A stretch of 64,000 bases of DNA from Daphnia carinata (taxonomy: Eukaryota; Arthropoda; Branchiopoda; Diplostraca; Daphniidae). This document shows, one piece after another, positions 15,401 to 27,658 of the stretch. Position 1 is the stretch's first letter; the number at the start of each line of letters is the position of its first letter. The notes under the pieces were generated by a model. The model was given only the letters and a program-made list of their open reading frames with translations, made no database searches and was not told the origin of the DNA. The stretch lies in assembly GCF_022539665.2 (NCBI RefSeq), contig NC_081333.1:2852001-2916000 (forward strand), given 5' to 3'. Made by a program: the position numbers and the translations under genes.

Positions 15401-18400
15401 AAGACGATTGACGAGTGTTGTAGAAAAGCAAAAAAAAAAGTAAAAAATAAATAAATAAAAAGGCGAAAGATCATCTTTCCGGAGGGGACGCATCTATCCA
15501 ACAGCAGCAAATTTAACGAGATGGAGGGGAAAAAAAACGAGTCGAGCGTAGTAAAGCATTTTCTTTTTTTTTTTAGTGTGGTATGTACAGACTTACGCCC
15601 AGTTACGTACGTTCTGTTCAACGCAAAAAATTGGAGGGAAAAAAAAAGAAGAGATTTTGACAGTTCAATTTGAGTCAGGGCTGCGTGATTTATGGATCGT
15701 GTTTCACCCAGAGAATTCGCCTTGCTCTTTTCGCTACATTACGACGACGGCGACGACAGACAGAAACTGAGACCATTGCACAATCAAGACACATGAAACG
15801 AAAAGAGAAAATGCGAAGTGATGGAAACCTTAAAAGAAATATCAGATGGGCACTATGCAAAATCTTTGAACAATAAAAAAGAAAAGAAAGAGGAGGGCTA
15901 CAACAAAAAGCCTACGCCATATAACTGCATTTATACGCACGTCAATCAAATAAGAACACGGCCATAAATTGTCGCGGGATGTCGAGCGTGAGACGACGAG
16001 ATATCCCGCCCCTACCCAATCCATTGTTACAATGCAAAGCGAGTCCCTCGACAGCTACTTGACAATTAATAATAGCTAACTATCTGTCGTTGATCGTAGC
16101 AATGAATTTGCAAATCATAACAAATTGGGGAAAAAAAACGGAATGATAATAATAAATTAATAAATTTGCAATTTTAATTAACCCCCTTTTTTAAAATAAA
16201 TAAAAATAAGAAACGCCACCACCCCCACGAACAAAAATCGGAAAACTTACATGGCTGTGTGTCCGGCGGTGGATCCACTGTGAGCGGGCAGCAAGCAGCA
16301 CACGCACGCAAAAAAAATCAAAAACAAACAACACAAATAAAATAATGAAAAAGAGAACCAACGACGCGAGAAAAAAAAAAAAAAACAAAAACATGATGCG
16401 TAAAATGAGAAATTCGAAAGAAAAATAAAAAACTGAATCAAATAAGAAATTCGACAGTTTAACTTTCTGTTGTTTTTAGGGATTATTCGTTGAGGTCTAT
16501 AATTATTGGTTGACTCGCTTTAATTAAACGTACATGTTTTAATCATGGTGTGGGTGCGCTCGCGAAATCATTTGGACTACTAAACACACAACGATAGTTT
16601 CTACCGCTGTGCCTGTCAATCTTTCAGCGCGTACATTGAAACTTTGAAAGTTTCAAAGAGACCAGCATTCAATCTAGCTTTAACGATAGGATGTTTAGCG
16701 AGTTGGGGAAAGGACAAAGGACAACAGAACCAACCAAACAAAAAAGAACAGAGCGGATAAATGAACAGCTTTGCATAACCTGTTCCCCCTTCCCATCGAT
16801 GGTTCGTTTGTTTCGAAAATTGCTATGGCCTCTATTTTGAAGTAAATGTCATCGAGAGCAAGACAAAAAAAAAAAATAAAATAAATGAGATTCTATTACG
16901 AAGGGAACACCAATTGTCGTCCTTTCCCCCATAAATCGCAATTTTCAAAATTTTTGCCCGATGGCCAACAGCATGGCCAAATGGCGGTACCCAACTTTTT
17001 CTTTAACGAAAGTAATAATAAGAAAACACACAGCTGTTTACTCTCTACCCTTAAGACGAAGGGGAAAGGGGTACCATAAACTTCTAACATAAAAAGGAAT
17101 TTTTATGTCATCGTTCTTCGTAAAAACAGAAAGACAAACTTATTCTGTCCGTCGTTAAGCCCAATCGAAAAAAAAAATGTTTCTTAGATTGCCATTATTT
17201 ACAATTCAAATTTGAGAACAGATCCGGAATGGGCTACGAATTTTCTACACGCGCATAGCAATCGCGTTGATATCCCTTTCAATATATTCAAATGCAAGGG
17301 AATTAAATCAAATTTTAATTCCTCGTCGATTCCCATTCATTCGAATTGTTTTAACGTAGTCCTCAGAAGTCAACTGTACGACATTAACGTGAATAAATTC
17401 GAAAGATGGTGGGAAAAAAACGTTAAAGAAGAAAAAAAAAACTAGATCAGGGTTTAAAATAAAAGAAATAATGATGTGAAAGAAAATGAAATTTAGGGGT
17501 AAAATTTTGAAAAGGAAATAAAAAAAGGGGGGGGTGAATGATAAATAAGACGGGTACGATACGGTTGGGAGATTGGTTGGGGTGTTGATTGTCTTACTCT
17601 GGGGGCGTGCCGCGTAGATTGAACACGTTGAAAGTCAGATGGACGCGCTCTCCCGGGGCGGCCACGAACGTGAACAGACACTGGCGCACGTGTCCTTCTG
17701 GGTTGTCCAATAGCGGCGACGTAAATGTGCCGTTGCGCGACCCTTCGTTCGTGCTCACAAATGTCCGATCGCATTCTGAATATTGCAAAAAAATAAAATA
17801 AAATAAAATAGAATAAAAATGTATCACCGTAAAACATCGAATCGTCATAACCAAAAGAAAAACAGACGCATATTCAAAACAAAATGTTCCATAAATTGTG
17901 AACCCACTGCGCGATACGAAATATTCCATACTGTCATACCGCAGACAAGACTTAATAAGGACCATAAGCCTCTTCCTAGCTAATAGCGAATCCATGAATT
18001 ATGCATAGAAAGGGGGGGGGGGCAAGAGGAGACACATGGTGGACCATCGAGAAAATGTCGTCATACAAAATCCTACCCTCCGCATGTGATGTTGTTAGGA
18101 TCAATTGAAACATCGGCGACTTAAAAAAAACTGCTCGTCGTTGGTTTGTATGCACATATTCAAGCAACATCGACGACGATGTAGCAATGAAAGAAAAGAA
18201 AAAATTTTCTTTTTATGTTGCTCTTTTTTATTTTTAGCTGTAAATCCATGTCGCCTTCTATGGCCCTTAATGCTCTCTCTCATGGTTTAACAGTTCAGCG
18301 GCCTCCTATAACCAGCTTTTATTTTTTTTTTTCTCTCTCTTCCGTCTTTAAAATAAAAATATTCCCCCCCCCTCTCCTCCATCCAGTATCCAACAGTTAA

Positions 18401-20733
18401 CATGTAAACGAGAAAAAAAAACCCGCCATTTTACTTCACGTCTGCACGACGAGAATAAATCGATAGTAGCGAAACATAATCGTGCGCAGTAGCAACAAAA
18501 CCGAAAATCCCCCACATATTATTTCGATGTTAAAGCGACAGTACGTATCGCTCCCTTAACAACAATTCAATTAAATGGCGAAAGGTTGTGCGCAAAAACA
18601 GAGATCTAATAAATAAGGCCTATTAATCAAACAAGTCTAATAATACACAAACACAAAAAAAGGGGGGGGGTGAGTGAAAATGTTTTTGATAAAACCTTTA
18701 GAGATGTGCGACGAGTCATTTTCTTTGATATATAAAAAAGAAAAGAAAAAAGCTTTAGATATTATTTATAGCAGAGGACTATAATGGCTTATATATCACA
18801 ATAGAACTGCTGGAACCCGAAAAGAGGGGGAGGGGGCCCAACATAAAATAAACTATAAAAAAAAGGACCCTCCTCTCCTGTGCCAATCAATCTTGCACAC
18901 TGTAGGGGCAGCATGGTAAAATAGAATTATTTGCTTTCACTTCTAACCTCGCCTATCCACTTTGAAGAGAGTTTGCACGCGATGCTTTCTTCTTTTATTT
19001 TCAAGTAGATTCCCTTTCGAGTTTCTTCTATCTCTGTGTGTGTGCGTGTGTGTTACTATACATTTTCTCCCAACAGACCCAATCTAGCCCTGGCCAAACT
19101 TCTTGGACTTGGGGTGTTGTGAACTGGTGCAAAGAGCTCCCAGTTGGGTCCAATTCTCCAGCTCCTTTAGATCTTTTTTTCTGCTCTCCGACGACGAACG
19201 ACGTAAGAACGAGACCCTAAAATCAATAGCTTCAAGAACTAGCGCCTTGTGTCTCCAACGTTTCTTACTGATGTTGCGACCAACAGAAAATAGATTTGGG
19301 TCTCTGAAGACATTTCTCTCTCTCTAAAAAAATAAAATAAAAATAAACAAAGAATAGGCCCAAGATATGTGCTGCAATAACGGCCATTACAATCATTGTA
19401 AATGGGCATTTTCCCAAAGAAATCAACACAAACTCCTACACTCTCAAAACATTTTGTCCTTGATTGTAGGCAAAAAATTGCAATCGATCGCACCGTCTCA
19501 ACTGTTCCAAACGTGAAAAGGATCGTGCTGGAACGTGATAGAGCTTTCGGGCCAATCGCGAGCCTCCAAAGACACACAGACAAAAAAAAAACCAAGAGAC
19601 ACCCATTCTTTTGATGATATTGGCACACTGTACTACTTGCGAAGAAAAAGAAATACTTGATTCATTATTCAAGAGGCGAAGTTTAGGAGCTTCAACGGCT
19701 AATCCCATTTGATCTATAGACGTACGCATTTTTTAAAAATCTAATCAATGCGCCAGTGCTGCCCGGATACAACGACCTATATCCATTATCACCAATCTTA
19801 ATTTTTTTTTTTTTTTTTTGTCACAACGATTTTTTGTTATAGCCCAATAAAAAAAAAAAAAGACGTTAGAGATCTACACGATATGAAATGTAATTCTATC
19901 AATATCCATATTTGAGTACGAATCGCATCAATACTAATGACATCATTAAACAGGGCGGCCCGTATGGCAGTCGCAATTAGTGAGAGACAAGTTAATAGGG
20001 TCATTAGTTTCGAATCAACAATGTGTTTTTGCTACCCTCCCACGAGTCGTTCCATCGCTCGAGATGACGAGAATTCAAATGAAAACGTCGCCAAGTTTTG
20101 AACGAAAATGTCACGCGTTCTCTTTTTAACTTTGCTAAGGGACACGAATCGATTTCGAGCGCTCAAAAGATGGAGGACAGCGAAAAAAAAAAAAAAAAAA
20201 AAAAAAAAATTCGGGCTGCTGCGCTAAGAAAAAAAAAATGGCGGAAAAGAGGAGCAGAAAGACGCGTGTAACAAACGGAAGTTGCGGTCAATGATGAACT
20301 GATCACCGTTGCCGAATGGAATGGAAAGTGTAGATGAAATCAAATTTAAGACCGCGAGGCATAGCACATTTGCTTTGAATTTCTGAACTAAAAAGGAAAA
20401 AGAAAATTTGGCTTACTTAGTCCGTCGTGATTAGTTGATACTGCTTTAATGTCGTCTAGGGACGTGCCTTCCTCCTCCAAGTCGATAAACACGTCGTAGC
20501 CTACACGCGAAACAAGGTCCATTTTTATTGAAATTCAAACATTGAATACAATCATTCTTTTCTTTTTTTTTTTTTGAAACGTTACCTTGAGCTGACAAGG
20601 AGCGAGGCAGTAACAGAATGAGCATTAGGGCTGTCATCAGCCGAGTAATACAAGTAAGAGTCGTTGTTGTGCGAGCCGGCCGGCAAGTTTTGAATCGGAC
20701 GCGGATTTTCGACAAGTACTCCGAGACCTTCAT
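9483..20733 (-). CDS. SOL-1-like transmembrane protein: five CUB domains, LDLa, TM, proline-rich tail
   Basis: Fourteen minus-strand coding exons: 20733-20586, 20500-20417, 17775-17598, 13604-13387, 13056-12849, 12777-12569, 12488-12263, 12194-11995, 11922-11567, 11492-11408, 11244-11065, 10979-10850, 10772-10561, 9775-9483; 908 aa. A hydrophobic signal-like stretch (ALMLILLLPRSLSA) lies near residue 40. An internal ATG at 20637 would start directly before it and may be the real start. Then come CUB1 (about 78-210), CUB2 (219-345), CUB3 (362-490), CUB4 (500-637), CUB5 (638-765), an LDLa module (CDDGGLYFRCANSTFC, DGNPNCGLNDNSDE), a TM helix (about 823-845) and a basic, proline-rich cytoplasmic tail ending GDNV. 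Architecture and pattern match proteins named suppressor of lurcher 1 in arthropods, auxiliary subunits of AMPA-type glutamate receptors. The specific assignment is inferred; NETO has two CUBs only. Introns of 2.6 and 4.0 kb separate the 5' exons. Confidence 0.85.
13149..13253. repeat. Cluster of three small inverted repeats in a CUB-gene intron
   Basis: Three short stems within 105 bp: CAGAT/ATCTG (13149-13167), CATCTG/CAGATG (13204-13223) and ACAGAC/GTCTGT (13237-13253). The first and third loops both contain CCCAAC. It may be a fragment of a small non-autonomous element; only the pairing is seen. Confidence 0.35.
13605..17597. other. 4.0 kb intron of the CUB gene, homopolymer-rich
   Basis: Lies between the two halves of CUB1. 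It contains many A/T runs of 8-14 nt, a G run at 14518-14531 and a C run of 19 at 15017-15035. I see no nested gene or transposon coding sequence. Confidence 0.6.
17776..20416. other. 2.6 kb intron of the CUB gene
   Basis: Separates the signal-peptide and linker exons from CUB1. Rich in A/T runs, including about 27 A at 20183-20209 just before the upstream exon region. No nested gene recognised. Confidence 0.6.
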
Positions 20734-21936
20734 GATGGCCGGTGCCCTTCCTGTTCATTGAAAAAAAAGAAGAAATAAATAAATCAATTCGGGATCATTT
20801 AGAATGAAACATTTCGAAATTGTACATAATGGCAACGTTGTGAGTAAATTGCGCGCGACATTCAAATTGTAAAATAAATTTTGTACCTCCCCACAAAAAA
20901 TAACTTAACGATATAGAACTTGGTTTTGCAAAAAAAAAAATAACAACATCTTTCGTTGGCAGATGAAATAAAAAAATAAAAGAAAAAGGACGAGGGGAAC
21001 ACGGCCGGCGGGGAAAAAGAACGTGCTGCAAGGCTCGTTTCAATTGGAGTCGCGTTCTAACCACAGACAAACAAAAGAATACGGAGACGAGAGCTAATGA
21101 CGTTGGCCCAATCTCCTTCCCCCCATTTTTTTTTGTTTTTTACCGTGTCCTCTAGACATTGCAACTAAACAAAAAACGAATGCGAAAAATACAAGTCCTT
21201 CCAGTTTTCTTAAATTCCTTTTCCCATTTGAGATTATTCGGACGTGGAAACAGCTGTGACTTTCACCATTATTCTTTTGTCCAATGGTTTATTTTCGTCC
21301 GAAAAGAACCAAAAAAATAAATAAATAAATAAATCACAACGAAATGGAGTAAGAAAAAAAAAACAGCAAGGGAATGCGATGGAGGCCGACGCCATTGCCG
21401 TGGATCGATACGCTGTCAACTCGTCGCTACACATCTCATATATCAATACACATCTATCGCCAAAAAGAAAACGGGCTCGTAATTTATACAGAACCACTCC
21501 CCCCGTTTGTTTCTTTTCTCTTTCCACGCTCTCAATAAAAAATAATAAAACGCTTGCGCGTGCTAAAGCTACACCGGAATTCCGGCAAAGGAAAGAAAAA
21601 GGGCGGCATTAACCGATTGATACTTTTAATCATCTTCCTCTCTCTTCTTCATACCGTTGCGAGCCAAATGTTACATTACTCTGATCACACTATCGTGATA
21701 AATATTTATGCCGAAGTAGGGGAATCTGTCATGCTACTGGTCATCCATCCATGCCCTACTTCAACCCTCATCGGATCGCTAATTTTCTTCTCTTGATTTC
21801 GTAATATCGGGAGTGATAACATAAAAAAAAAAGAAAAAGAAAATGTGGAAAGCAATCGATGCAGAGCCACATCAGCCGGAATATTCGTAGACGTCGCCAA
21901 CATTTGATGACGTCAACGATTATTGCACGTGATATG

Positions 21937-21969
21937 CACACACACACACACACACACACATACACACAC
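21937..21969. repeat. (CA)n microsatellite
   Basis: Near-perfect CA dinucleotide run with one TA interruption, in the 5' intron region of the CUB gene. Confidence 0.9.
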
Positions 21970-23444
21970 GTAAAAAGGCCAAAAACGCAAGAAAAAAAAA
22001 AGGAATGCGGAGCCAGTCCCGTGAAAAAACAGCGGCAACGCCGCATTCGTTACGGCCGGATAAATCCATATTGAACGCGTTGCTTTTTGCGGATTTTCGC
22101 TTGCCATCCGCGTCCAATTGTCAACGATAAAAAAAAAACGCGCATCTTCACACGGCGCCAAAATTCAAATCACGGACTCGTTTTAAAACGTGCGCAAGAA
22201 AGCGGAATCGTTTCAAATCGCGTTCCCCATTTTTTTTTTTTTTTTTTACTCTGGTCAAAGACACACAATGAAAAGGGTAGGGCGAGGCTATTAATAAGTA
22301 AATCACGAGACAAGTATATTGACGGACAGAAAAGCAAATGATAGAAGCGGATTCGAATGAAGACCAGCCTACATTCACAAGCTGTAACCCACTATTAATA
22401 TGTACCCTTTTTTTTTTTTTTTTCTTTTCTTCCTTGTAGATATATAAAGATAGAGTTTACGCCCTGTATTTGTATAGTCTCCATCTCTTTCTCATTCGGC
22501 TCGCTGACGTCATTGGCCAACCCGGGGCAACCTCCGTTAGTCAATAAAAACGACATTTTTCTCTCTCTCTCTCTCTCTTCTTTCTCTTTTGATATGGGAT
22601 ACACCTTCACTTGTACAAACGATGAGCTAGCAAGCAAGACAACCTCTTTCTGCTCGTTCCCGTCTCCCCCCCCCCCCCCTCTCTCTTTTTGTCGTCAATA
22701 ATTGGATTTGAGACGAGAGCCAGAGACACGCAACGGATGGTGGGATGTTGCCAAGGGACAGCACTTTCTTTTCGTGTACGTCTGTCTCGGTCTTAAACGT
22801 CAGCTGGCCACGCATCTCAAACCGCCTAAATAACACGCGAATTTAAAAGGGCCTCGTTCAATTCTGATTTCTTTTAATGTTGTTTTTTTTTCTGGATTAA
22901 AACTAGAGAGAGAGAAAAATAGAATTGAATTCGGATGGGTGTTATATCACAAGGCGATAGGCATAATGATTAAGCGATCGATACAACGACACAATAGCGC
23001 AAACCGCAAACATATCCCCCCCCCGACCTCGTGAGTAGAAAGTTTCCAAGCCGTTAGGCATTTGTTTTTTTTTTGTTTCTAATCCCTCATTTTTATTATT
23101 GTGTGGCCCCGCCTTCGTTTTTAATAGATACAACGTACCAGGGCGTTAAGTCTCAAATCCAGGCGCAATACCGGAGGTACATAAAAACGATCGATCCCAC
23201 CCGCGCGCAGATAATGTACATTAATCATAACGATAAGACTTTAGTCTTTAGATTAAAAAAAAAAAAATTTGGGGGCAAAAAATAAAGCTAGCCCCCCCCC
23301 CACTTCTGAAAAGAGTCATGTAAAAAAGAAATGCTGTTTCACGCTCTTTCTCCGGTCGTTCAGAGTTACCACCCTCCCCAACACACAGACACACTAAAAA
23401 AAAAAAAATACAGGAAGGGTGGAAGTAGGAGGACGGCGCCCAAG

Positions 23445-23448
<4 letters not shown>

Positions 23449-23475
<27 letters not shown>
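23449..23475. repeat. (GA)n microsatellite
   Basis: Uninterrupted GA run. Confidence 0.9.
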
Positions 23476-23675
23476 AAATCAATAGGACGGAGCATGGATG
23501 CTGTGTGTAAAAGAGAAAGAGTCTGCATGCTAGGATGTCTGTACTCTCACAACACACAGCTGATCTCTCTCAACCCCCCCGCTTTAAAAATAGAAAAACG
23601 TTCTACAGATAGAATGCACCTGGTTGAATATTTAATCTAAATTTTTAGTTTAATATGAAATGAAATTTGACTTAC

Positions 23676-23862
23676 CCGGGCAACATGCTGGACCGTAGGA
23701 TCCCTCACCGTCGACGGCCGACTCGTTCAAAGCGGTCGTCGCAGCCTGTGCCGAGACCAGCTGCTCTTGTTGTTGTTCCTCTTGTTCAACAAACGGATGC
23801 CAACGGTTCGCATCGATGACGTCCGACTTCAACACTTGCACAAACAGACACGCACTCGCCAA
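23676..23862 (-). other. Candidate 5' exon of the CUB gene
   Basis: On the minus strand this block stays open and ends in a good donor (CCGG|GTAAGT) at phase 1. It can join the acceptor just upstream of the ATG at 20733 with the frame kept open. It has no in-frame ATG and is preceded by TGA, so it is most simply a 5'UTR exon. It encodes a Gln/Glu-rich string if translated. The right edge is uncertain. Confidence 0.4.
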
Positions 23863-24406
23863 AAATCTTGTAACTCACGCGCAAACTATTTAAGAGTTCC
23901 ACTTAATTTTTTTTTTTTTTTAAAGCGTTTCACTCGGCAATTGTTTCCGTCATTGAAACGGCGCACTCCCACTTCATTTCAGGCACATCCGGCGAGTGAA
24001 ACTAACACACATACACACACGTAAAAAAAATGTGTGGAGATCGTCTCTTCGATGACGATGGAATGTTGCCCCTCAATCGACTGCTGGAAATAAATCAAAT
24101 AAACCAAATTAAGAAAATGAAAATACGTCAGATGTGGGAACGTCTAAAGAACAAAAAAAAAATGGGATTCACAGCTATGGAGCTCGGCCGGGAGTAGCTG
24201 GACTTTGACTGAGCGGCTAAACAAAATTCTATTCTGTTGAAAAGCGGACTTACACATAGAAGGGGTGGCAAGTCGAAGAGATGTCTGAGGTGGTAGTAGC
24301 GTGAGTCTTGTCCAGAATGAAATGGGGGTAGCGCGTAGAGAACTCGGCGCAGAAAGGAGGCGGAGTCGAATAAAAATGCCATATCGGGGTGGAGGATGTT
24401 TTTCGA

Positions 24407-24422
24407 TGTGTGTGTGTGTGTG
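24407..24422. repeat. (GT)n microsatellite
   Basis: Short GT run. Confidence 0.8.
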
Positions 24423-24612
24423 TACACATGTTGCACTGCGCCGGCGTTGCCGAAACTGGACAAACTGGCGAATGGGTTTTCGCTGATGAAACAATGAAAA
24501 AGAACAAAATATAATGGAACATGTTGTGTGAGATCTTTAACCTTTTCAACGATTACTCACCCCCGCCCCCGATAATATTAAGACAGACTTGACATGTTGA
24601 CCTGTTTCCATT

Positions 24613-24819
24613 TCAGGTTTGCATCGTCCGATCCATCGATAATTCAAACGGCTCTTCGATCATCTTACGTAACGTTCCATTCTTCTCAATCGTTCGTAAC
24701 GAGGCCGCGATCCTTTCACGTAATCTATGTAGGATAGAGTCAAGCGAACTGGAATCGGCTATTGATAATCCTCCTACTAACTTGATGTGTAACGCTGTAT
24801 CGGACACACCTGGAAACAT
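24613..24819 (-). CDS. Orphan open reading frame, 68 aa
   Basis: An ATG-initiated minus-strand frame (starts MFPGVSDTALHIKLVGG, later LDSILHRLRERIAASLRTI) in a stretch free of the homopolymers that fill its surroundings. The composition looks protein-like, with a predicted amphipathic helix in the middle. An acceptor-like TTTCCAG lies just inside the start, so it could instead be a terminal exon, or a decayed piece of a mobile element. I recognise no family and no neighbouring exon that joins it. Confidence 0.25.
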   Translation of the reverse strand: MFPGVSDTALHIKLVGGLSIADSSSLDSILHRLRERIAASLRTIEKNGTLRKMIEEPFELSMDRTMQT

Positions 24820-27658
24820 GGGGATATTTACTTAGCGCTTTTCTTATGGAAGAAGATCGATTAGCAATTGGTTCGAGAAATTGATACAGACGGTCCACCT
24901 AGTGAGGAATTCAAACAAAAAATAGAGAAAAAGATCAATGAATATACACAATTTAATCTGCTTTGCTAAGTGGAACAATAGTTTAAATTTCGCTGTCGAC
25001 GTTAAATCTATTTTTTTTTTTTTTTTTTTTAGGTTTTCTCCTCGTTAAGTTTGTTAATCAATTCGATGCGGTGGTTGCATTTCAACCACCTCTTCATCAA
25101 TTGATAAGAAGCCCGATATTGTACAGGATAGACATTACCCTCCCCCCACCCTTCTTTTCCTCCATTAGAAAACTAGGAGCTCAATGGTGTGGCCAGTAGT
25201 GCGAGAAGAACGAGATATAGGGCACCGATAAACAAAACAAGAAGGGCCTCTGACAAACACAAAGAGCGGGGATGGGGGTGAGATTGGTTTACGACGAGAT
25301 AACAAAGTTTGATTGCATTATTACCTATAGACTTGAGTGGTTGTGTATGTGATCTAATGATAATTCTTCCTTTAATTTCCATCTGCCCTTATCCGTGTCC
25401 GCCATTTTTCCGGAAAAAAGTACCAATGAAAGCTTCGCATATCCAGGCCGATAATAAAAAAACAAAACAAATGCCCCTAGAATTACACAGAACAAAAGAA
25501 AACAAAAAGATTAAAGTTTGTGTACATTGTGCGCACGATTTACATTAAAATGTCAAACAGAGCAGAAAAACAAATCTCAATTCGCATGTAAATGTGACGG
25601 GTCAACGTTGCGAATCAAAACATTTAAAAAAAATGAAAGAATAATCGCTTGCAATAAGTTATTCGATTAAATACGCGTACTTAAGTTGAGAAGGGGCCCC
25701 TAGTTTGCTAGATAGTCTCAAAGTATAGCGTGTATCGTCGAGAAAGAGACAAGGAAGTCGTTGGTATTCGATCAATAAGTTCTCCTACCCCCCCGACGTC
25801 AGTACACAACAGACTCCACCCCCCTCTCCTCTTGGGGTTGAAGGGCGGCTGCATCCGGCCAAAACGATAGTCGTTTTTCTTCTTTTGGGGCTCTTTCAAA
25901 TACAAAATAAGATAAAATTAGCCCTACACAACCTGACGTGTATCACTTTCGCCTTTAAGCTGCCCGTATCGGCCTAATGAAACCTTTAGTTGTTTTTTTT
26001 TTTTATTACACAAACAAATGTTAGGCAAGGAGCGTCTCTCCGTTGCATGAGTGAGACATGCGACAGTGCGAGACTATTGCCATCTAAAAGAATATACACA
26101 CACAAGTAGAAAAAACGTTGTGTAACATAGAATGCGGCCAGCAAAAGTAAACGAGAGGACTGACAAGACGTCAAAGACTTCTTCGCAATCAACTTTGAAG
26201 GGGGCTGCCTAGCGACACGAAATTCTGGGACGGGGCTACTGAAAACTTGGCGACGTAACACAAACACATCACGAGAAAAAAAAAATCATATTAATAAAAA
26301 TATATCAAATGGGAAATTCCTGAAAAGAATAAATGTTTTCCTTAGATTCAAGATCTCTTGAAAAAGAAGAGCGAAATGTTGTCTAAATATTGAATTCGAA
26401 TGCAGTCGCTGCGTTTTGAAAAAAAAAAAAATACGACAGTGCAGCACTTCAACTTTTTCGCGTCCCTTTAACGATATTCCAACTCGACGCGAGATTTGAT
26501 CAACTTTTATCGGGATCGTTGATTCAATATTACAAGTTCGTAACATTAGAGCGTTCGACGCTGTCGAAACAGTTGACAAGGCAAAGTAAACCGCCAACAA
26601 GGGTCCCAAAATCAACAGAAGAATAACAACAAAAAAGTTCTATTGTCCCTGTGTAAATCACTGGAGACAATCGCTAAAAAAAAAAAAAAGGAAAAAAGAA
26701 AAATGTACCTCTATTTTATCTCAGCAGAGTGAGAGCATCCATACGTAATTCCAACAGCCCATTTTCGAGGTTTTCCTTTTTTTTTTATGGACGTCCGATA
26801 CGCACGTCGGCTCACCGAGTGCCGTCGATGCAACCAGAGAATATGCGTTCGTGTTTGCAATATCGAGCTGTCACTTCCAGAAAAAAAGAAAAGTATAGAG
26901 TGGGAAGACGGCGGGGATATGAAATCTCGGCTCACTTCTTCTTCTGTTCGCATGGCCGTTCTTTTGATGACCCGCACACAAGACCCGATGATCAAAAGAG
27001 ATCTTTTTTTCTTTTCTCCACTGATGCAGCAGCCAGAATCGCCCGTCCCCCGTTGTGGCGTCGAATCACAAAGCAGCAGCTTGGGGGATACGCTTCACGG
27101 CTTCCATTAGAAATTCTTCGACGTTCCTTCCGTTTCTCACCTCACGACTCGTTCCCGTATTGACATCTTTGTGCCATCAGCGTGCCCATTATTTATTTAT
27201 TTTTTTATGCACGTCAAATGGCATGGGGATTTCCATTCCTAAAAAGAGAAAGACAAAAGCATAAATTAAAAAGAAAAACATGAGAAAGTTTTTTTGTTTT
27301 TTTTTTTAAGTTAACTTTCAAACAGGCGGACGGGACTTCTTCTTTAACAAGGCATTGCCTTCTCAACAGCTGCTCTTATCCGGCTTTTAAACAATCGAAC
27401 GGTTCCAAACCGCCGCCGAGACAGCAGCATTATTTATTTCTCTTTTCTCTTTTTCTTTTTTTTTTTGTTTAATTTTATTTCCAACAAAATCAGAAACAAG
27501 AACCGCCGTTGCGCCAAATCGCCACTGTGTTTTTGGGCGTACATTTTTATGTGGGGTCGTTCAGAAAAGAAAAAAAAATTATTTATAAATCGTCATAAAA
27601 AAGAAAAAAAAACAAAAGTTAAATGTAGGAAAAAAAAAAACATTTAAAAAAAAACTTT
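24820..27658. other. Intergenic 2.8 kb between the CUB-gene 5' region and the PUS7 array
   Basis: AT-rich with many homopolymer runs. No coding, RNA or mobile element signal I can support. It should include the promoter of the CUB gene toward its left side and the 3' flank of the first PUS7 gene on its right. Confidence 0.5.

Noticed and set aside
22396-22640. CT-rich and purine-rich tracts that give open frames in the CUB-gene intron
   Set aside because: Pure simple-sequence translation artefacts.
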